From: Nocardioides daedukensis
GTDB taxonomy: Bacteria > Actinomycetota > Actinomycetes > Propionibacteriales > Nocardioidaceae
Reading direction: 5' to 3'
DNA: 64,000 nucleotides
NCBI RefSeq assembly: GCF_013408415.1
Contig: NZ_JACCAA010000001.1
Location: 2,480,001-2,544,000, forward strand
The position numbers were made by a program, and so were the translations under genes. Positions within the stretch are counted from its first letter, which is position 1. The number at the start of each line of letters is the position of its first letter. The notes below the pieces were generated by a model. The model had not been told where the DNA came from. It did not search any database and saw only the letters and a program-made list of their open reading frames with translations. Shown here piece after piece: positions 24,411 to 33,335 of the stretch.

Positions 24411-25770
24411 CCCGATCGTCCTCCGCGACGTCACGGTCGATGGTGAGCGGCTTGACTGCCGGGTCGTTGGAGGATTCGTGACCGAGCTCGCGCCGACTCT
24501 TCACGTTCCCCCGGGCGGCGCTGAGTTTCGAGCCGCTGGCGGCGCACTGCTGCCTGGTCTCCACGATCACCACATCCATGCACTGGCTGCGGCCGCGGCC
24601 GTGGACTCGCTCGACCTGCGGGGTGGGCCACTGCCAGGTCCTGGGCACGGTCACGTCCCGCAAGCGGTCGATGAGGCTGAGTGGGTGCGAGCGGTGGGCC
24701 TGGGCGACGACGACGTCACGGCAGCCGACCTCGACCTGGTCTGGCCGGATCGCCCCGTGCGCGTCCAGCACCGCTCCGGTGCGCTCTGGGTGCTCAACAC
24801 GAGGGCGATCGAGCTCGTGGGTGAGGTGCTTGACCCTGCGGAGCGTGTCGACGGGCGCGTATGGCGTGGGGGTGCGCGTCTGAGCCACGCGCTGCAGAGT
24901 CACGACCCGCGGGACATCGACGACGAGCTCCGGGCATGGGGACTGCGTTTGGCCGCGTGGGGCGTGACGGGGCTGACCGACGCCAGCGTCGGCCTGTCCT
25001 CCGAGGCCCTGCAACGGATCCGGTCTGCCGTCCCCCAGCGGGTCCTGTCCCTGGGAGCCGAGGACGACGGCCTGCCTGTCAAGATCATCGCCACCGACCA
25101 CAGCGACGACATGTGGGACGGGCTGCTCGCCGCGATGCGGGAAGCGCGCGGGCGGGGGCGTGCTGTCGCGATCCATGCCGTGTCGGCGCCGGCCCTCGCG
25201 CTCGTGCTGGCCGCGCTGGAGGAGATCGGGGTGGTCACCGGTGACCGGATCGAGCACGCAGCCGTGTGTGACGACGCGAGCGCCGATCGCGTCGCTGAGC
25301 TCGGGCTCACGGTTGTCACCCAGCCGTCAATAGCGGCGCGGCGCGGTAGGACCATGGTGGAGGCGTCCGAGCCCGCCGACCGCCCGTGGCTGTGGCGCAT
25401 CAGGGGATTGGTCGATCGCGGCGTCAAGGTGGTGCTTTCGAGCGACGCCCCCTACGGCGATGCCAATCCGTGGGTCACCGTGCGGCTCGCGTCCGCCGGG
25501 CTGCCTGCTGACCGCTCACCGTGGGTCGTCGACCAGACGATCGGGCCCAGCGCCGCACTCGCTTCGTTCCTGACCGATCCCGAGGACCCCGCGGGCCCGG
25601 CCCGATCGGTGAGAGTGGGTGGTGTCGCCGACCTGTGCGTCCTGGACGGACCGCTGCCCGAGGCGGTCGACCGGGTCGTCCGGGGGGCCACTGTCTCGCC
25701 AGTCGTTCTGACGATGATCGCTGGCCAGGTGGTCAGTAGACGTCCTGGCTGTAGCGGCGCTGGCGCTTGA
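24394..25770 (+). CDS. amidohydrolase family (YtcJ-like) metal-dependent hydrolase
   Basis: 458 residues. The metal-ligand motifs of the amidohydrolase barrel are visible: LLPGLHDHHIHALA (HxH), AIHAVSAPA (His), RIEHAAVCDD (His) and VVLSSDAPYGDANPW (Asp). The barrel is flanked by the usual small beta domain at both ends (DVTVDGERLDC; GGVADLCVLDG). It would hydrolyse an amide, lactone or similar bond. Translation is coupled to the upstream hydratase gene (17-nt overlap). Its 3' end overlaps the convergent reductase gene by 38 nt. The substrate is not inferable. Confidence 0.85.
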   Translation: MSSLTDPIVLRDVTVDGERLDCRVVGGFVTELAPTLHVPPGGAEFRAAGGALLPGLHDHHIHALAAAAAVDSLDLRGGPLPGPGHGHVPQAVDEAEWVRAVGLGDDDVTAADLDLVWPDRPVRVQHRSGALWVLNTRAIELVGEVLDPAERVDGRVWRGGARLSHALQSHDPRDIDDELRAWGLRLAAWGVTGLTDASVGLSSEALQRIRSAVPQRVLSLGAEDDGLPVKIIATDHSDDMWDGLLAAMREARGRGRAVAIHAVSAPALALVLAALEEIGVVTGDRIEHAAVCDDASADRVAELGLTVVTQPSIAARRGRTMVEASEPADRPWLWRIRGLVDRGVKVVLSSDAPYGDANPWVTVRLASAGLPADRSPWVVDQTIGPSAALASFLTDPEDPAGPARSVRVGGVADLCVLDGPLPEAVDRVVRGATVSPVVLTMIAGQVVSRRPGCSGAGA

Positions 25771-27370
25771 GGTCGGCGAGGTAGTCCCAGGCAGCGGACT
25801 CGGTCAGGCCTCCATGCGTTGCGATGACGTCGACCACGGCCTTCTCGACCGCGTGCGACATGCTGACGCCGTCGCCACAGATGTAGAAGTGGGCGCCTTC
25901 CTCCAGCCAAGCGAAGACGTCAGCGCCCTGCTCGCGGAGCCGGTCCTGGACATAGATCTTGTGGTCCTGATCGCGTGAGAAAGCGGTGGAGAGCTCGGTC
26001 AGCAGTCCGTCCTGCTGCCAGCCCGCGATCTCGTCGCGATAGAGGAAGTCGCAGCTCTCGTGCTGGTCGCCGAAGAAGAGCCAGTTCCTGCCGCTCGCGC
26101 TGCGCGAGCGGCGCTCGAGCAGGAATGACCGGAACGGCGCCACGCCAACTCCGGGTCCGACCATGATGACGGGAATGTCGTCGGCGGGCAGGCGGAAGCT
26201 GGGGTTGGCGGCGAGGAAGACCGCGACCTGTGCCCCCTCCGGGACCGAGGCGGTGATCGTGGCCGAGCCGGCGCCCACGCGGTCGCGTCCGTCGCGGTGG
26301 TAGCTGACGCAGGAGACCAGCAGGTCCGCCCGCTTCGGGGAGTCGGTCGGACTCGAACTGATCGAGTAGGACCGGTGCTGAAGGGAGCCCAGCAGGTCGA
26401 CGACACGTTCGGCATCCCGACGGTCGGGCGGAAGCATCTGGATGAGGTCGAGCGCGTCGCGACCCCAGAGCCAGGCGTCGAGCGCCTCGCGGTCGCGGGT
26501 CTCGAGCAGGTGGTGCAACTCAACATCGCCGCTCAGCTCGGCCACCCAGCTGACGAGGTTGCGAGAGGGTAGGCGCAGCTCAAGTCCGTGCGTGAACAGT
26601 TCGCCCCACGTGGTGTCCAGACCGGGGACTCGATCGTCGGAGCCCACCTCGAGAGCATCGAGGACCCCGGTGACCAGGTCAGCGGGATTCACGGGAACCA
26701 GACCCAGCGAGTCGCCGGGCTGGTATTCGATGCCGCTGTCGGCCAGGTCGACCTCGATGTGGTGGACCGACTTGTCGGACGTGGTGCCGGACATCTTCGT
26801 CGCAGCGCTGATGGTGGCGATGAAGGGGTCCTGGCGGGTCCAGCGGATCGATGTGGTCTCGGAGGCGACGATGTCCATGGCCGCGGTCTCGATGGGTCCC
26901 TCGGTCTGCCCGAGAGCCGCGAAGGTGGAGGTGACCGTGGCGATCCACTGTCGCGAGGGCCCCTCGTAGTCGAGGTCGCAGTCGAGTCGGTCGAGCACCC
27001 GCTGGGCGCCGAGCTCGGCGAGCTTCTCATCGAACTGCTTGCCGGCGGCGCAGAAGAATTCGTAGGAGGAGTCGCCGAGTGAGAGCACCGCGTAGCGCAT
27101 GCCGGCGAGGTCGGGGGCCGCGCTCTCGAGCTCATCCCACAGGTCCTGAGCATTGTCCGGCAGGTTGCCGTCGTCGTAGGTGGACGAGATGAGCACCACG
27201 TGCTGCATCGTCGCGAGGTCCTCTGCGCCGAACTCGTCCATGGCCATCAGCTTCGTTGCGTATCCGTCGGCCACGAGGGCGTCGGACGCATCCATGGCGA
27301 TGACCTCGGCGTTGCCCGTCTGGGTGCCGAAGAGCACATGGACGAAGGGACGATCAGTGGTGGATGACAT
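25733..27370 (-). CDS. diflavin NADPH reductase (CPR/sulfite-reductase-alpha type)
   Basis: 545 residues in the order flavodoxin, FAD and NAD(P) domains. The FMN-binding loop is LFGTQTGNAEV (about residue 13), then SSTYDDGNLPDNA and LGDSSYEFFC. The FAD motif HRSYSISSSP and the pyridine-nucleotide motifs GPGVGVAPFRSFL and LFFGDQHESCDFLY follow, and the protein ends in an aromatic residue (SQDVY). It resembles cytochrome P450 reductase and CysJ. No sulfite reductase subunit is nearby, while a P450 operon is divergent, so it is best read as the P450 electron donor. TTGACA at 27464-27459 and an operator-like CATCATGATG at the -10 region mark its promoter. Confidence 0.9.
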   Translation of the reverse strand: MSSTTDRPFVHVLFGTQTGNAEVIAMDASDALVADGYATKLMAMDEFGAEDLATMQHVVLISSTYDDGNLPDNAQDLWDELESAAPDLAGMRYAVLSLGDSSYEFFCAAGKQFDEKLAELGAQRVLDRLDCDLDYEGPSRQWIATVTSTFAALGQTEGPIETAAMDIVASETTSIRWTRQDPFIATISAATKMSGTTSDKSVHHIEVDLADSGIEYQPGDSLGLVPVNPADLVTGVLDALEVGSDDRVPGLDTTWGELFTHGLELRLPSRNLVSWVAELSGDVELHHLLETRDREALDAWLWGRDALDLIQMLPPDRRDAERVVDLLGSLQHRSYSISSSPTDSPKRADLLVSCVSYHRDGRDRVGAGSATITASVPEGAQVAVFLAANPSFRLPADDIPVIMVGPGVGVAPFRSFLLERRSRSASGRNWLFFGDQHESCDFLYRDEIAGWQQDGLLTELSTAFSRDQDHKIYVQDRLREQGADVFAWLEEGAHFYICGDGVSMSHAVEKAVVDVIATHGGLTESAAWDYLADLKRQRRYSQDVY

Positions 27371-27431
27371 GGAGCACTCCCTGCCTGGTCAGGCGGTTCA
27401 ACGGACGGACCTGTGACGAGTGTCACGCATG

Positions 27432-27446
27432 AACATCATGATGAAT
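27432..27446. promoter_or_regulatory. predicted GntR operator at the reductase promoter
   Basis: AACATCATGATGAAT contains the 10-bp perfect palindrome CATCATGATG (27434-27443) and matches 12 of 15 positions of the site before the first CoA-transferase gene. It falls at the -10 position for the minus-strand -35 box TTGACA (27464-27459), so bound protein would block the reductase promoter. Confidence 0.6.
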
Positions 27447-27481
27447 ATGAGCGAATTTTGTCAAGGGTCCATCCACCTAAA

Positions 27482-27537
27482 CCTCATGAGGAAAATTCAT
27501 CAGGAGGATTGACATTCCTCCGCGGCGCGGGTTTGAT
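27482..27537 (+). promoter_or_regulatory. P450-operon promoter with GntR operator
   Basis: CCTCATGAGG (27482-27491, palindrome) is followed by ATTCATCAGGAGGAT (27495-27509), whose complement matches the intergenic gntR site at 38345-38359 in 14 of 15 bases. TTGACA at 27509-27514 and TTTGAT at 27532-27537 (17-nt spacing) form a promoter for the NTF2/P450 operon, with the operator touching the -35 box. Confidence 0.6.
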
Positions 27538-27625
27538 CAGTGTCACGTCCTTGTGACTGACGTCTCGTGATCGCTCGCGGCGGTCGCCACGTCATCCCCG
27601 GCCCAGCGGCATGAAAGGCACCAGC

Positions 27626-28114
27626 ATGAACGACGCGACACCCGACCAGGCAGTGACCCGGGCGGTCCGAGCCCAGCTCGCCCGCGAGGTCCTCGGTAGG
27701 TACGCCATCGCCTGCGACACTGGCGACGAAGCTGCCCTCGCAGCGCTCTTTCACCCCGAGGCAACCGCGGTCTACGACAAGGACGCAGATCTGGTGGGCA
27801 ACACGCAGATCGCGGCCTGGGTCATCGGCGCCACGGCCCACCTCGTGTGGCAGCAGCACTCACTCGGCGTCATGGCCGTGGACGTCGACGGTGACCGTGC
27901 CACGGTCATCGCCTACCTCACCTCACATCAGGTTGCGGCCACGGCTCCGGACACGGCCATGATGATGAACAGCCGCTACGACGCAGACCTCGAGCTCGTC
28001 GACGGAGCGTGGCTCATCCGCAAGCTTCACCTCCTGGTTGGCACGATCGAGCACCGCCCGATCGAGCTCGGCTCCCTGGTGAACACCGCGTCCAAGTCGG
28101 TGCAGCATGTCTGA
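27626..28114 (+). CDS. SnoaL/NTF2-like protein
   Basis: 162 residues from ATG 27626, chosen because AAAGG lies 7 nt upstream (an ATG at 27611 is possible). The pattern EVLGRYAIACDTGDEAALAA, FHPEATAVYDKDADLVG, HLVWQQHSLGVMAVDVDGD and MMMNSRYDADLELVDGAWLI is the SnoaL-like domain. This fold includes ketosteroid isomerases, limonene-epoxide hydrolases and polyketide cyclases; catalytic residues cannot be pinned down. It opens the P450 operon and overlaps the P450 start by 8 nt, so it likely acts on the P450 product or substrate. Confidence 0.8.
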   Translation: MNDATPDQAVTRAVRAQLAREVLGRYAIACDTGDEAALAALFHPEATAVYDKDADLVGNTQIAAWVIGATAHLVWQQHSLGVMAVDVDGDRATVIAYLTSHQVAATAPDTAMMMNSRYDADLELVDGAWLIRKLHLLVGTIEHRPIELGSLVNTASKSVQHV

Positions 28115-29339
28115 GACACCCTTGATCGAGGTCCTTGAGGGACAGCAGCGGGGCGGCTGCCCGGTCGTCAACTTCGACTTCAACCAGCCCCTGCCGATCC
28201 ACTCCTACCACGAGGAGCTGGACCGCATCCGCGCGCTCTCGCCGATCGTGTGGAACACCTACGGCGGGGGGTTCTGGATGCTGCTCAACGACGAGACCGT
28301 GCGGGACGCGTTCCACGACCACCAGGTCTTCAGCAGCGAGGCCACGATCCCAACGGTCCCGGAGCCCGACTGGCACTGGATCCCCACGATGGAGAACCCG
28401 CCAAAGCACAAGCTCTACCGTCGCGTGCTCAACGCGCCGTTCTCGCCGCGTGCGATCCGCGACCGCGAGGATCGCATCCGCGAGCACGCCATCGACTTCA
28501 TCGAGCCGCTCGTGGCGCGGGGCCGCGTCAACTTCGTCGACGCTTTCGCCAAGGAGTACCCGACCAAGGTGTTCCTGGAGATCCTCGGGCTGCCGCACGA
28601 GGACTCCGCCAAGTTCGTGCCCTGGGTCGAGACGGTCTTCGGTGGACTCGGCGCGGAGGACGGCGACGCGACGACGGCGATGGCCGACGCACAAGCCGGC
28701 ATCCGCAACTACTTCGTGGAGCTGCTGGACGACCTCAAGACGAACCCGCGCGAGGACGACTTCTTCACCGATCTGTCCCGCGCGAAGATCGGCGACGAGC
28801 CGATCACCGACGAGGAGTTCCTGAACATCTGCGGCGTGCTGGTGCTCGCTGGCCTCGACACGGTCAAGAGCCAGCTCGGATACATGATGCTGCATCTGGC
28901 CGAGAACCCCGACGACCGCCAGCGCATCATCGACGAGCCGGAGCTGATCCCGGTCGCAGTCGAGGAGATGGTGCGCGTCTATTCGATCGTGATGGACGGG
29001 CGCAAGATCGTTCAGGACACCGAGTTCCACGGCTGCCCGATGAAGGCCGGGGACATGGCCATGCTGACTGTGCCGTCGGCGACTCGCGACGAGACGAAGT
29101 ACGCCAACCCCGGAAAGGTCGACTTCAACCGGACCGACGCGACGGGTCACCTGGCCTTCGCCGCCGGCCCGCACAAGTGCCTGGGCACCCACCTCGCGCG
29201 CCGAGAGATGAACATCGCGCTGGAGGAGTGGCACAAGCGCATTCCGCACTACCGGGCTGTCGAGGTCGATGCGCTCCGCGAGACGGGCCCGCAACTGGGC
29301 CTTGAGGAACTGTGGCTCGAGTGGGACGTCGCCGAATGA
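28107..29339 (+). CDS. cytochrome P450, CYP101-like
   Basis: 410 residues. Signature motifs: I-helix LAGLDTVKSQ, ExxR in EEMVRVY, and the heme loop FAAGPHKCLGTHLARREM with the axial Cys. The GGCPVVNFDF start and the I-helix GLDTV resemble P450cam-group monooxygenases, which hydroxylate terpenoid-like hydrophobic compounds. No ferredoxin gene is adjacent; the divergent diflavin reductase is the probable electron source. It overlaps the preceding SnoaL gene (8 nt) and the next oxidoreductase gene (ATGA). The substrate is unknown but the family suggests an alicyclic or isoprenoid compound. Confidence 0.92.
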   Translation: MSETPLIEVLEGQQRGGCPVVNFDFNQPLPIHSYHEELDRIRALSPIVWNTYGGGFWMLLNDETVRDAFHDHQVFSSEATIPTVPEPDWHWIPTMENPPKHKLYRRVLNAPFSPRAIRDREDRIREHAIDFIEPLVARGRVNFVDAFAKEYPTKVFLEILGLPHEDSAKFVPWVETVFGGLGAEDGDATTAMADAQAGIRNYFVELLDDLKTNPREDDFFTDLSRAKIGDEPITDEEFLNICGVLVLAGLDTVKSQLGYMMLHLAENPDDRQRIIDEPELIPVAVEEMVRVYSIVMDGRKIVQDTEFHGCPMKAGDMAMLTVPSATRDETKYANPGKVDFNRTDATGHLAFAAGPHKCLGTHLARREMNIALEEWHKRIPHYRAVEVDALRETGPQLGLEELWLEWDVAE

Positions 29340-30364
29340 CGTCGGTGCGCAGTCGCGAGGTCCACCTGGTCAGGCGACCGCAGGGTGGCGCCCCCCATCC
29401 GGACGACGTGACGATCGAGACCGTCGAAGTCGAGGCCGGTGCCGGGCAGGTGCTCGTTCGCAACACCGTGATGTCGGTGGAGCCCTACATGCGGGGGCGC
29501 ATGTCCGAGGGCGCGTCGTACGTCGAACCGTATCAACTCGGAGCGCCGATGGAGGGGCACGCCACCGGAGTAGTCGAGTGGTCCGACGTCCCGGATGTGC
29601 CCGTCGGCTCGGTCGTCGTCCACCAGTTCGGTTGGCGCGAGTATGCCGCCCTCACCCCGGACGAGCTGGAGGTCGTCGATGTCGACGGGCTCAAGCCCAC
29701 TGACCACCTCGGTGCGCTCGGTCAGACCGGGCTGACCGCCTGGGTCGGCATGAACGTCATCGCTCGGGTGCAGCCGGGAGACACCGTGTTCGTGTCGTCG
29801 GCTGCGGGTGGCGTCGGCGCGATCGCCGGCCAGCTCGCAAAGGTCAAGGGATGTACGACGATCGGCAGCTGCGGATCTCCTGACAAGGTCGAGGCCGTCG
29901 TGAAGAGCTTCGGCTTCGACACGGCATTCGACTATCACGACGGGCGGGTGCGGGACCTCCTGCGGGACGCGGTCGAGCGGGTCGGTCGACCCGGCCTCGA
30001 CGTCTACTTCGACAACGTCGGCGCCGAACATCTCGAGGCTGCGATCCGCGAGATGAACGAGCAGGGACGCATCGCGCTCTGCGGGGCGATTGCGGTCTAC
30101 AACGCCACCGAACCGGTCCCCGGGCCGCGCAACTTGCTGCTGATGATCTGGCGTCGGCTGCGGATGGAGGGGTTCATCGTCGGCGACCACGACGACGTGC
30201 GACCACAGTTCCTCGCCGAGATGACTGAGCTGGTCCGGCGTGGAGAGGTCACGAGCCCTGAGACATACGTGGGCCATGGGATCGACGAGGCCTTCTCGGG
30301 CTTCCTCACTCTGCTGGAGGGCCGTGCCGTCGTCGGCAAGGCGCTCGTGAGCCTGCAGGACTGA
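29336..30364 (+). CDS. NADP-dependent MDR oxidoreductase (prostaglandin-reductase/CurA type)
   Basis: 342 residues. The N-terminal part has VRNTVMSVEPYMRGRMSEG and the Rossmann domain VFVSSAAGGVGAIAGQLAK; YFDNVGAEHLEAAI and GRIALCGAIAVYN follow. These are the hallmarks of the zinc-free leukotriene-B4 12-dehydrogenase / 15-oxoprostaglandin reductase group, which reduces alpha,beta-unsaturated ketones with NADPH. It could saturate an enone formed after P450 oxidation. It overlaps the P450 stop (ATGA) and is followed by an acyl-CoA dehydrogenase gene 4 nt later. Confidence 0.9.
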   Translation: MTSVRSREVHLVRRPQGGAPHPDDVTIETVEVEAGAGQVLVRNTVMSVEPYMRGRMSEGASYVEPYQLGAPMEGHATGVVEWSDVPDVPVGSVVVHQFGWREYAALTPDELEVVDVDGLKPTDHLGALGQTGLTAWVGMNVIARVQPGDTVFVSSAAGGVGAIAGQLAKVKGCTTIGSCGSPDKVEAVVKSFGFDTAFDYHDGRVRDLLRDAVERVGRPGLDVYFDNVGAEHLEAAIREMNEQGRIALCGAIAVYNATEPVPGPRNLLLMIWRRLRMEGFIVGDHDDVRPQFLAEMTELVRRGEVTSPETYVGHGIDEAFSGFLTLLEGRAVVGKALVSLQD

Positions 30365-30368
30365 GCCG

Positions 30369-31604
30369 ATGAGCGCCACCACCACGGCAGAGACCGTTGA
30401 GGAGTTCGCAGACCGGGTCGCGGCCTGGTTCGCCACACAGGGGCTGGCCCGCAAAGGGACGCGCCCGACCGGCGGCAAGCACAGCAAGGCGGTCTTCCAT
30501 GACCTGTCCTTCGCCGACGAGCAGGCGCTGCTCAGCGAGCTCACGGACTGGGTGCGCACGCGTTACGACTCGGGCTTCGGCGCCATCGCGTGGCCGGAGT
30601 CGTTCGGCGGCGCGGGCCTGACCCAGGCGCACGAGACCGCGCTGGCGCGGATCGAGAGCGACTACGAGGTCCCGAGTCCGCACGAGCTGGTGTCGGTCAC
30701 CCGGCACTTGATCGCTCCGACACTGCGGGCCTATGACCGGACGCAGGAGATGAGGGAGCTCATCACGCCGATGCTTCGCGGTGACCTCCTGGCATGCCAG
30801 CTCTTCTCCGAACCTGGTGCCGGAAGCGACCTTGCCAGCCTCGCCACCCGGGCGCGCCGCGAGGGTGATGACTGGGTCATCACCGGCCAGAAGGTGTGGA
30901 CCTCCGGTGCCCAGTTCGCCCAATGGGGCGAACTCCTGGCCCGGACGAACCCTGACGTTCCCAAGCACCGCGGGATCACCGCCTTCATGGTGCCGCTCGA
31001 CGCGGACGGCCTCGAGGTGCGTCCGTTGCGTCAGATGTCCGGCGGGTCCAGCTTCAACGAGGTCTTCCTGACCGAAGTGCGGATCCCGGACGCCTACCGC
31101 ATCGGCGAGGTCGACGAGGGCTGGAAGGTGGCGCTGACGACCCTCGGGTTCGAGCGCAACTCCAGCGGAGAGAACACGGACGTCGGCGGAACGCTCGACC
31201 AGGTGATCGAGCTCGCGCGCACCACCGGGGCCATCGACGACCCGGTGCTGCGTCAACGACTGGCAGACGTCGTGATGTCACACCGCCTGGCCGAGGTCGC
31301 CTCGGCGCGCGACGCGGCGACACCTGACACGACCGGCGTGGGCGGCTCGATGCGCAAGCTGCAGTGGACCGAGCGGCTCACGCAGATCTCGGACTTCGTC
31401 GCCGACGTGGCGGGAGCCGACCTCGTGGTCGATGACGGCTCGGGGATCTTCGCCTGGACCGAGCACGTGCTCGGCGCGCCCGGCTACCGCATCGCTGGAG
31501 GGAGCGACGAAGTGCAACGCACGCTCATTGCCGAGCGCTACCTGGGCCTCCCTGTCGAGCCTCGCGGCGACAAGACGACACCGTGGCGGGACATCCCCCG
31601 CTGA
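30369..31604 (+). CDS. acyl-CoA dehydrogenase
   Basis: 411 residues. FAD/acyl-CoA motifs: CQLFSEPGAGSDLASLATRA, WVITGQKVWTSGAQFA, and the C-terminal GYRIAGGSDEVQRTLIAERYLG. The N-terminal 60 residues are longer than in simple fatty-acyl enzymes. It belongs to the FadE26/FadE-type enzymes common in actinobacterial sterol and terpenoid side-chain pathways and would introduce the 2,3-double bond in a CoA ester. It is part of the P450 operon (4 nt after the oxidoreductase). Confidence 0.88.
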   Translation: MSATTTAETVEEFADRVAAWFATQGLARKGTRPTGGKHSKAVFHDLSFADEQALLSELTDWVRTRYDSGFGAIAWPESFGGAGLTQAHETALARIESDYEVPSPHELVSVTRHLIAPTLRAYDRTQEMRELITPMLRGDLLACQLFSEPGAGSDLASLATRARREGDDWVITGQKVWTSGAQFAQWGELLARTNPDVPKHRGITAFMVPLDADGLEVRPLRQMSGGSSFNEVFLTEVRIPDAYRIGEVDEGWKVALTTLGFERNSSGENTDVGGTLDQVIELARTTGAIDDPVLRQRLADVVMSHRLAEVASARDAATPDTTGVGGSMRKLQWTERLTQISDFVADVAGADLVVDDGSGIFAWTEHVLGAPGYRIAGGSDEVQRTLIAERYLGLPVEPRGDKTTPWRDIPR

Positions 31605-31627
31605 CCATCGACACGAAGGGCACACTC

Positions 31628-32410
31628 ATGGGAACTCTGGACGGCAAGGTCGCGCTGGTCACGGCCGGTACGCGAGGTATCGGTCGTGGGATTGCGGAGG
31701 CGCTGCTGGCGCAGGGGGCGTCGGTCGTGATGACCGGGCGTTCGCCGGAGAAGGGCGCGAAGGCGCTGGCGGAGATCGGGTTGACGGATCGCACGGCCTT
31801 CCTGGCTGGCGATGCCCGGGACAAGGACGAGGTCGCTGGGTGGGTTGCTGGGGCGGTCGAGAGGTTCGGTCGGCTCGACATCCTGGTCAACAACGCCGGT
31901 GGTAGCGACGGGTTCGCCTTGGTGCACGAGCTGTCCGATGAGGCGTGGGACAACGCGTTCACGTTCATCGTGGACTCGGCGTTCTGGGCGACCCGGGCGG
32001 CGTTGCCGGTCATGCTGGAGCAGGGCAGTGGGCGGGTCGTCAACATCTCCTCGGTCGAGGGAAAGATGGGCAACAAGGCGGCCGTGTCGCACTACATCTC
32101 GGCCAAGCATGCGATGAACGGTTTCACCAAGGCTGTTGCGTTCGAGTATGGGCAGCAGGGCATCACGTCCAACGCGATCTGCCCCGGCGCGATCGAGACC
32201 GATCTCATGGTCGAGGTCGGCCCGTCGTTCGCGGCCGAGACCGGAGTGACCTACGAGGAGTACAAGGCTGACTATGCCAAGGACGCCGCCATCGGCCGGT
32301 TGAACACGGTCGAAGAGGTCGGTGCGATGGCTGTGCTGCTGGCGGGACCCGCCGGTGGCGGGATCACGGGAGCGCTGCTCAACGTCGACGGCGGCACCTC
32401 GCCGTTCTGA
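31628..32410 (+). CDS. short-chain dehydrogenase/reductase, tandem copy 1
   Basis: 260 residues, classical SDR. TAGTRGIGRGIAEALLA (nucleotide-binding), NNAGG, Ser in NISSVEG, and Tyr/Lys in SHYISAKHAM are all present, so it should be an active NAD(P)-dependent alcohol/ketone oxidoreductase. DNA 31676-32191 is identical to copy 2 (offset 915 nt) except for one base, whereas 32192-32265, coding for the substrate lid (IETDLMVEVGPSFAAETGVT), differs strongly; 32293-32388 is identical again. This mosaic indicates recent duplication or gene conversion with selection for different lids. Confidence 0.93.
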   Translation: MGTLDGKVALVTAGTRGIGRGIAEALLAQGASVVMTGRSPEKGAKALAEIGLTDRTAFLAGDARDKDEVAGWVAGAVERFGRLDILVNNAGGSDGFALVHELSDEAWDNAFTFIVDSAFWATRAALPVMLEQGSGRVVNISSVEGKMGNKAAVSHYISAKHAMNGFTKAVAFEYGQQGITSNAICPGAIETDLMVEVGPSFAAETGVTYEEYKADYAKDAAIGRLNTVEEVGAMAVLLAGPAGGGITGALLNVDGGTSPF

Positions 32411-32479
32411 GAGATGGACCAGGGTCTCGAGGCACACGCCTCGCAGACGTACTGAACCTGCAAGAACACTGAATCCCTC

Positions 32480-32511
32480 GTGCACCGCATGCCGACCGGC
32501 GTGCGGTGCAC
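32480..32511. terminator. hairpin between the two SDR genes
   Basis: Arms 32480-32493 and 32498-32511 pair over 14 positions with one T-G wobble and a 4-nt loop. No T-run follows, so it may be an attenuator or mRNA-stabilising hairpin between the duplicate genes. Confidence 0.5.
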
Positions 32512-32542
32512 GACTCGTTGAGATCGAATCGGAAGGACAACC

Positions 32543-33325
32543 ATGGCAACTCTTCAAGGCAAGGTCGCGCTGGTCACGGCTGCAACGGGCGGTATCGGTC
32601 GTGGGATTGCGGAGGCGCTGCTGGCGCAGGGGGCGTCGGTCGTGATGACCGGGCGTTCGCCGGAGAAGGGCGCGAAGGCGCTGGCGGAGATCGGGTTGCC
32701 GGATCGCACGGCCTTCCTGGCTGGCGATGCCCGGGACAAGGACGAGGTCGCTGGGTGGGTTGCTGGGGCGGTCGAGAGGTTCGGTCGGCTCGACATCCTG
32801 GTCAACAACGCCGGTGGTAGCGACGGGTTCGCCTTGGTGCACGAGCTGTCCGATGAGGCGTGGGACAACGCGTTCACGTTCATCGTGGACTCGGCGTTCT
32901 GGGCGACCCGGGCGGCGTTGCCGGTCATGCTGGAGCAGGGCAGTGGGCGGGTCGTCAACATCTCCTCGGTCGAGGGAAAGATGGGCAACAAGGCGGCCGT
33001 GTCGCACTACATCTCGGCCAAGCATGCGATGAACGGTTTCACCAAGGCTGTTGCGTTCGAGTATGGGCAGCAGGGCATCACGTCCAACGCGATCTGCCCC
33101 GGCGCGGTCGAGACCGAGCGGACCAAGGAGATCGGGCCCGCCTTTGCAGCCGAGAATGGCCTGACCTATGAGGAATACCTGGCTGACTATGCCAAGGACG
33201 CCGCGACCGGCCGGTTGAACACGGTCGAAGAGGTCGGTGCGATGGCTGTGCTGCTGGCGGGACCCGCCGGTGGCGGGATCACGGGAGCGCTGCTCAACGT
33301 CGATGGCGGCACGGCGCCCTACTGA
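32543..33325 (+). CDS. short-chain dehydrogenase/reductase, tandem copy 2
   Basis: 260 residues. Active-site residues are the same as in copy 1: TGGIGRGIAEALLA region, NNAGG, NISSVEG and SHYISAKHAM. It differs mainly at the N-terminal nine residues (MATLQGKVALVTAATGG), Pro for Thr in GLPDRT, the lid (VETERTKEIGPAFAAENGLT) and the last two residues (APY). It should catalyse the same chemistry on a related but different hydroxyl or keto intermediate. A GGAAGGA site precedes ATG 32543. The gene ends before a very strong bidirectional terminator. Confidence 0.93.
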   Translation: MATLQGKVALVTAATGGIGRGIAEALLAQGASVVMTGRSPEKGAKALAEIGLPDRTAFLAGDARDKDEVAGWVAGAVERFGRLDILVNNAGGSDGFALVHELSDEAWDNAFTFIVDSAFWATRAALPVMLEQGSGRVVNISSVEGKMGNKAAVSHYISAKHAMNGFTKAVAFEYGQQGITSNAICPGAVETERTKEIGPAFAAENGLTYEEYLADYAKDAATGRLNTVEEVGAMAVLLAGPAGGGITGALLNVDGGTAPY

Positions 33326-33335
33326 TCATTCGAGG

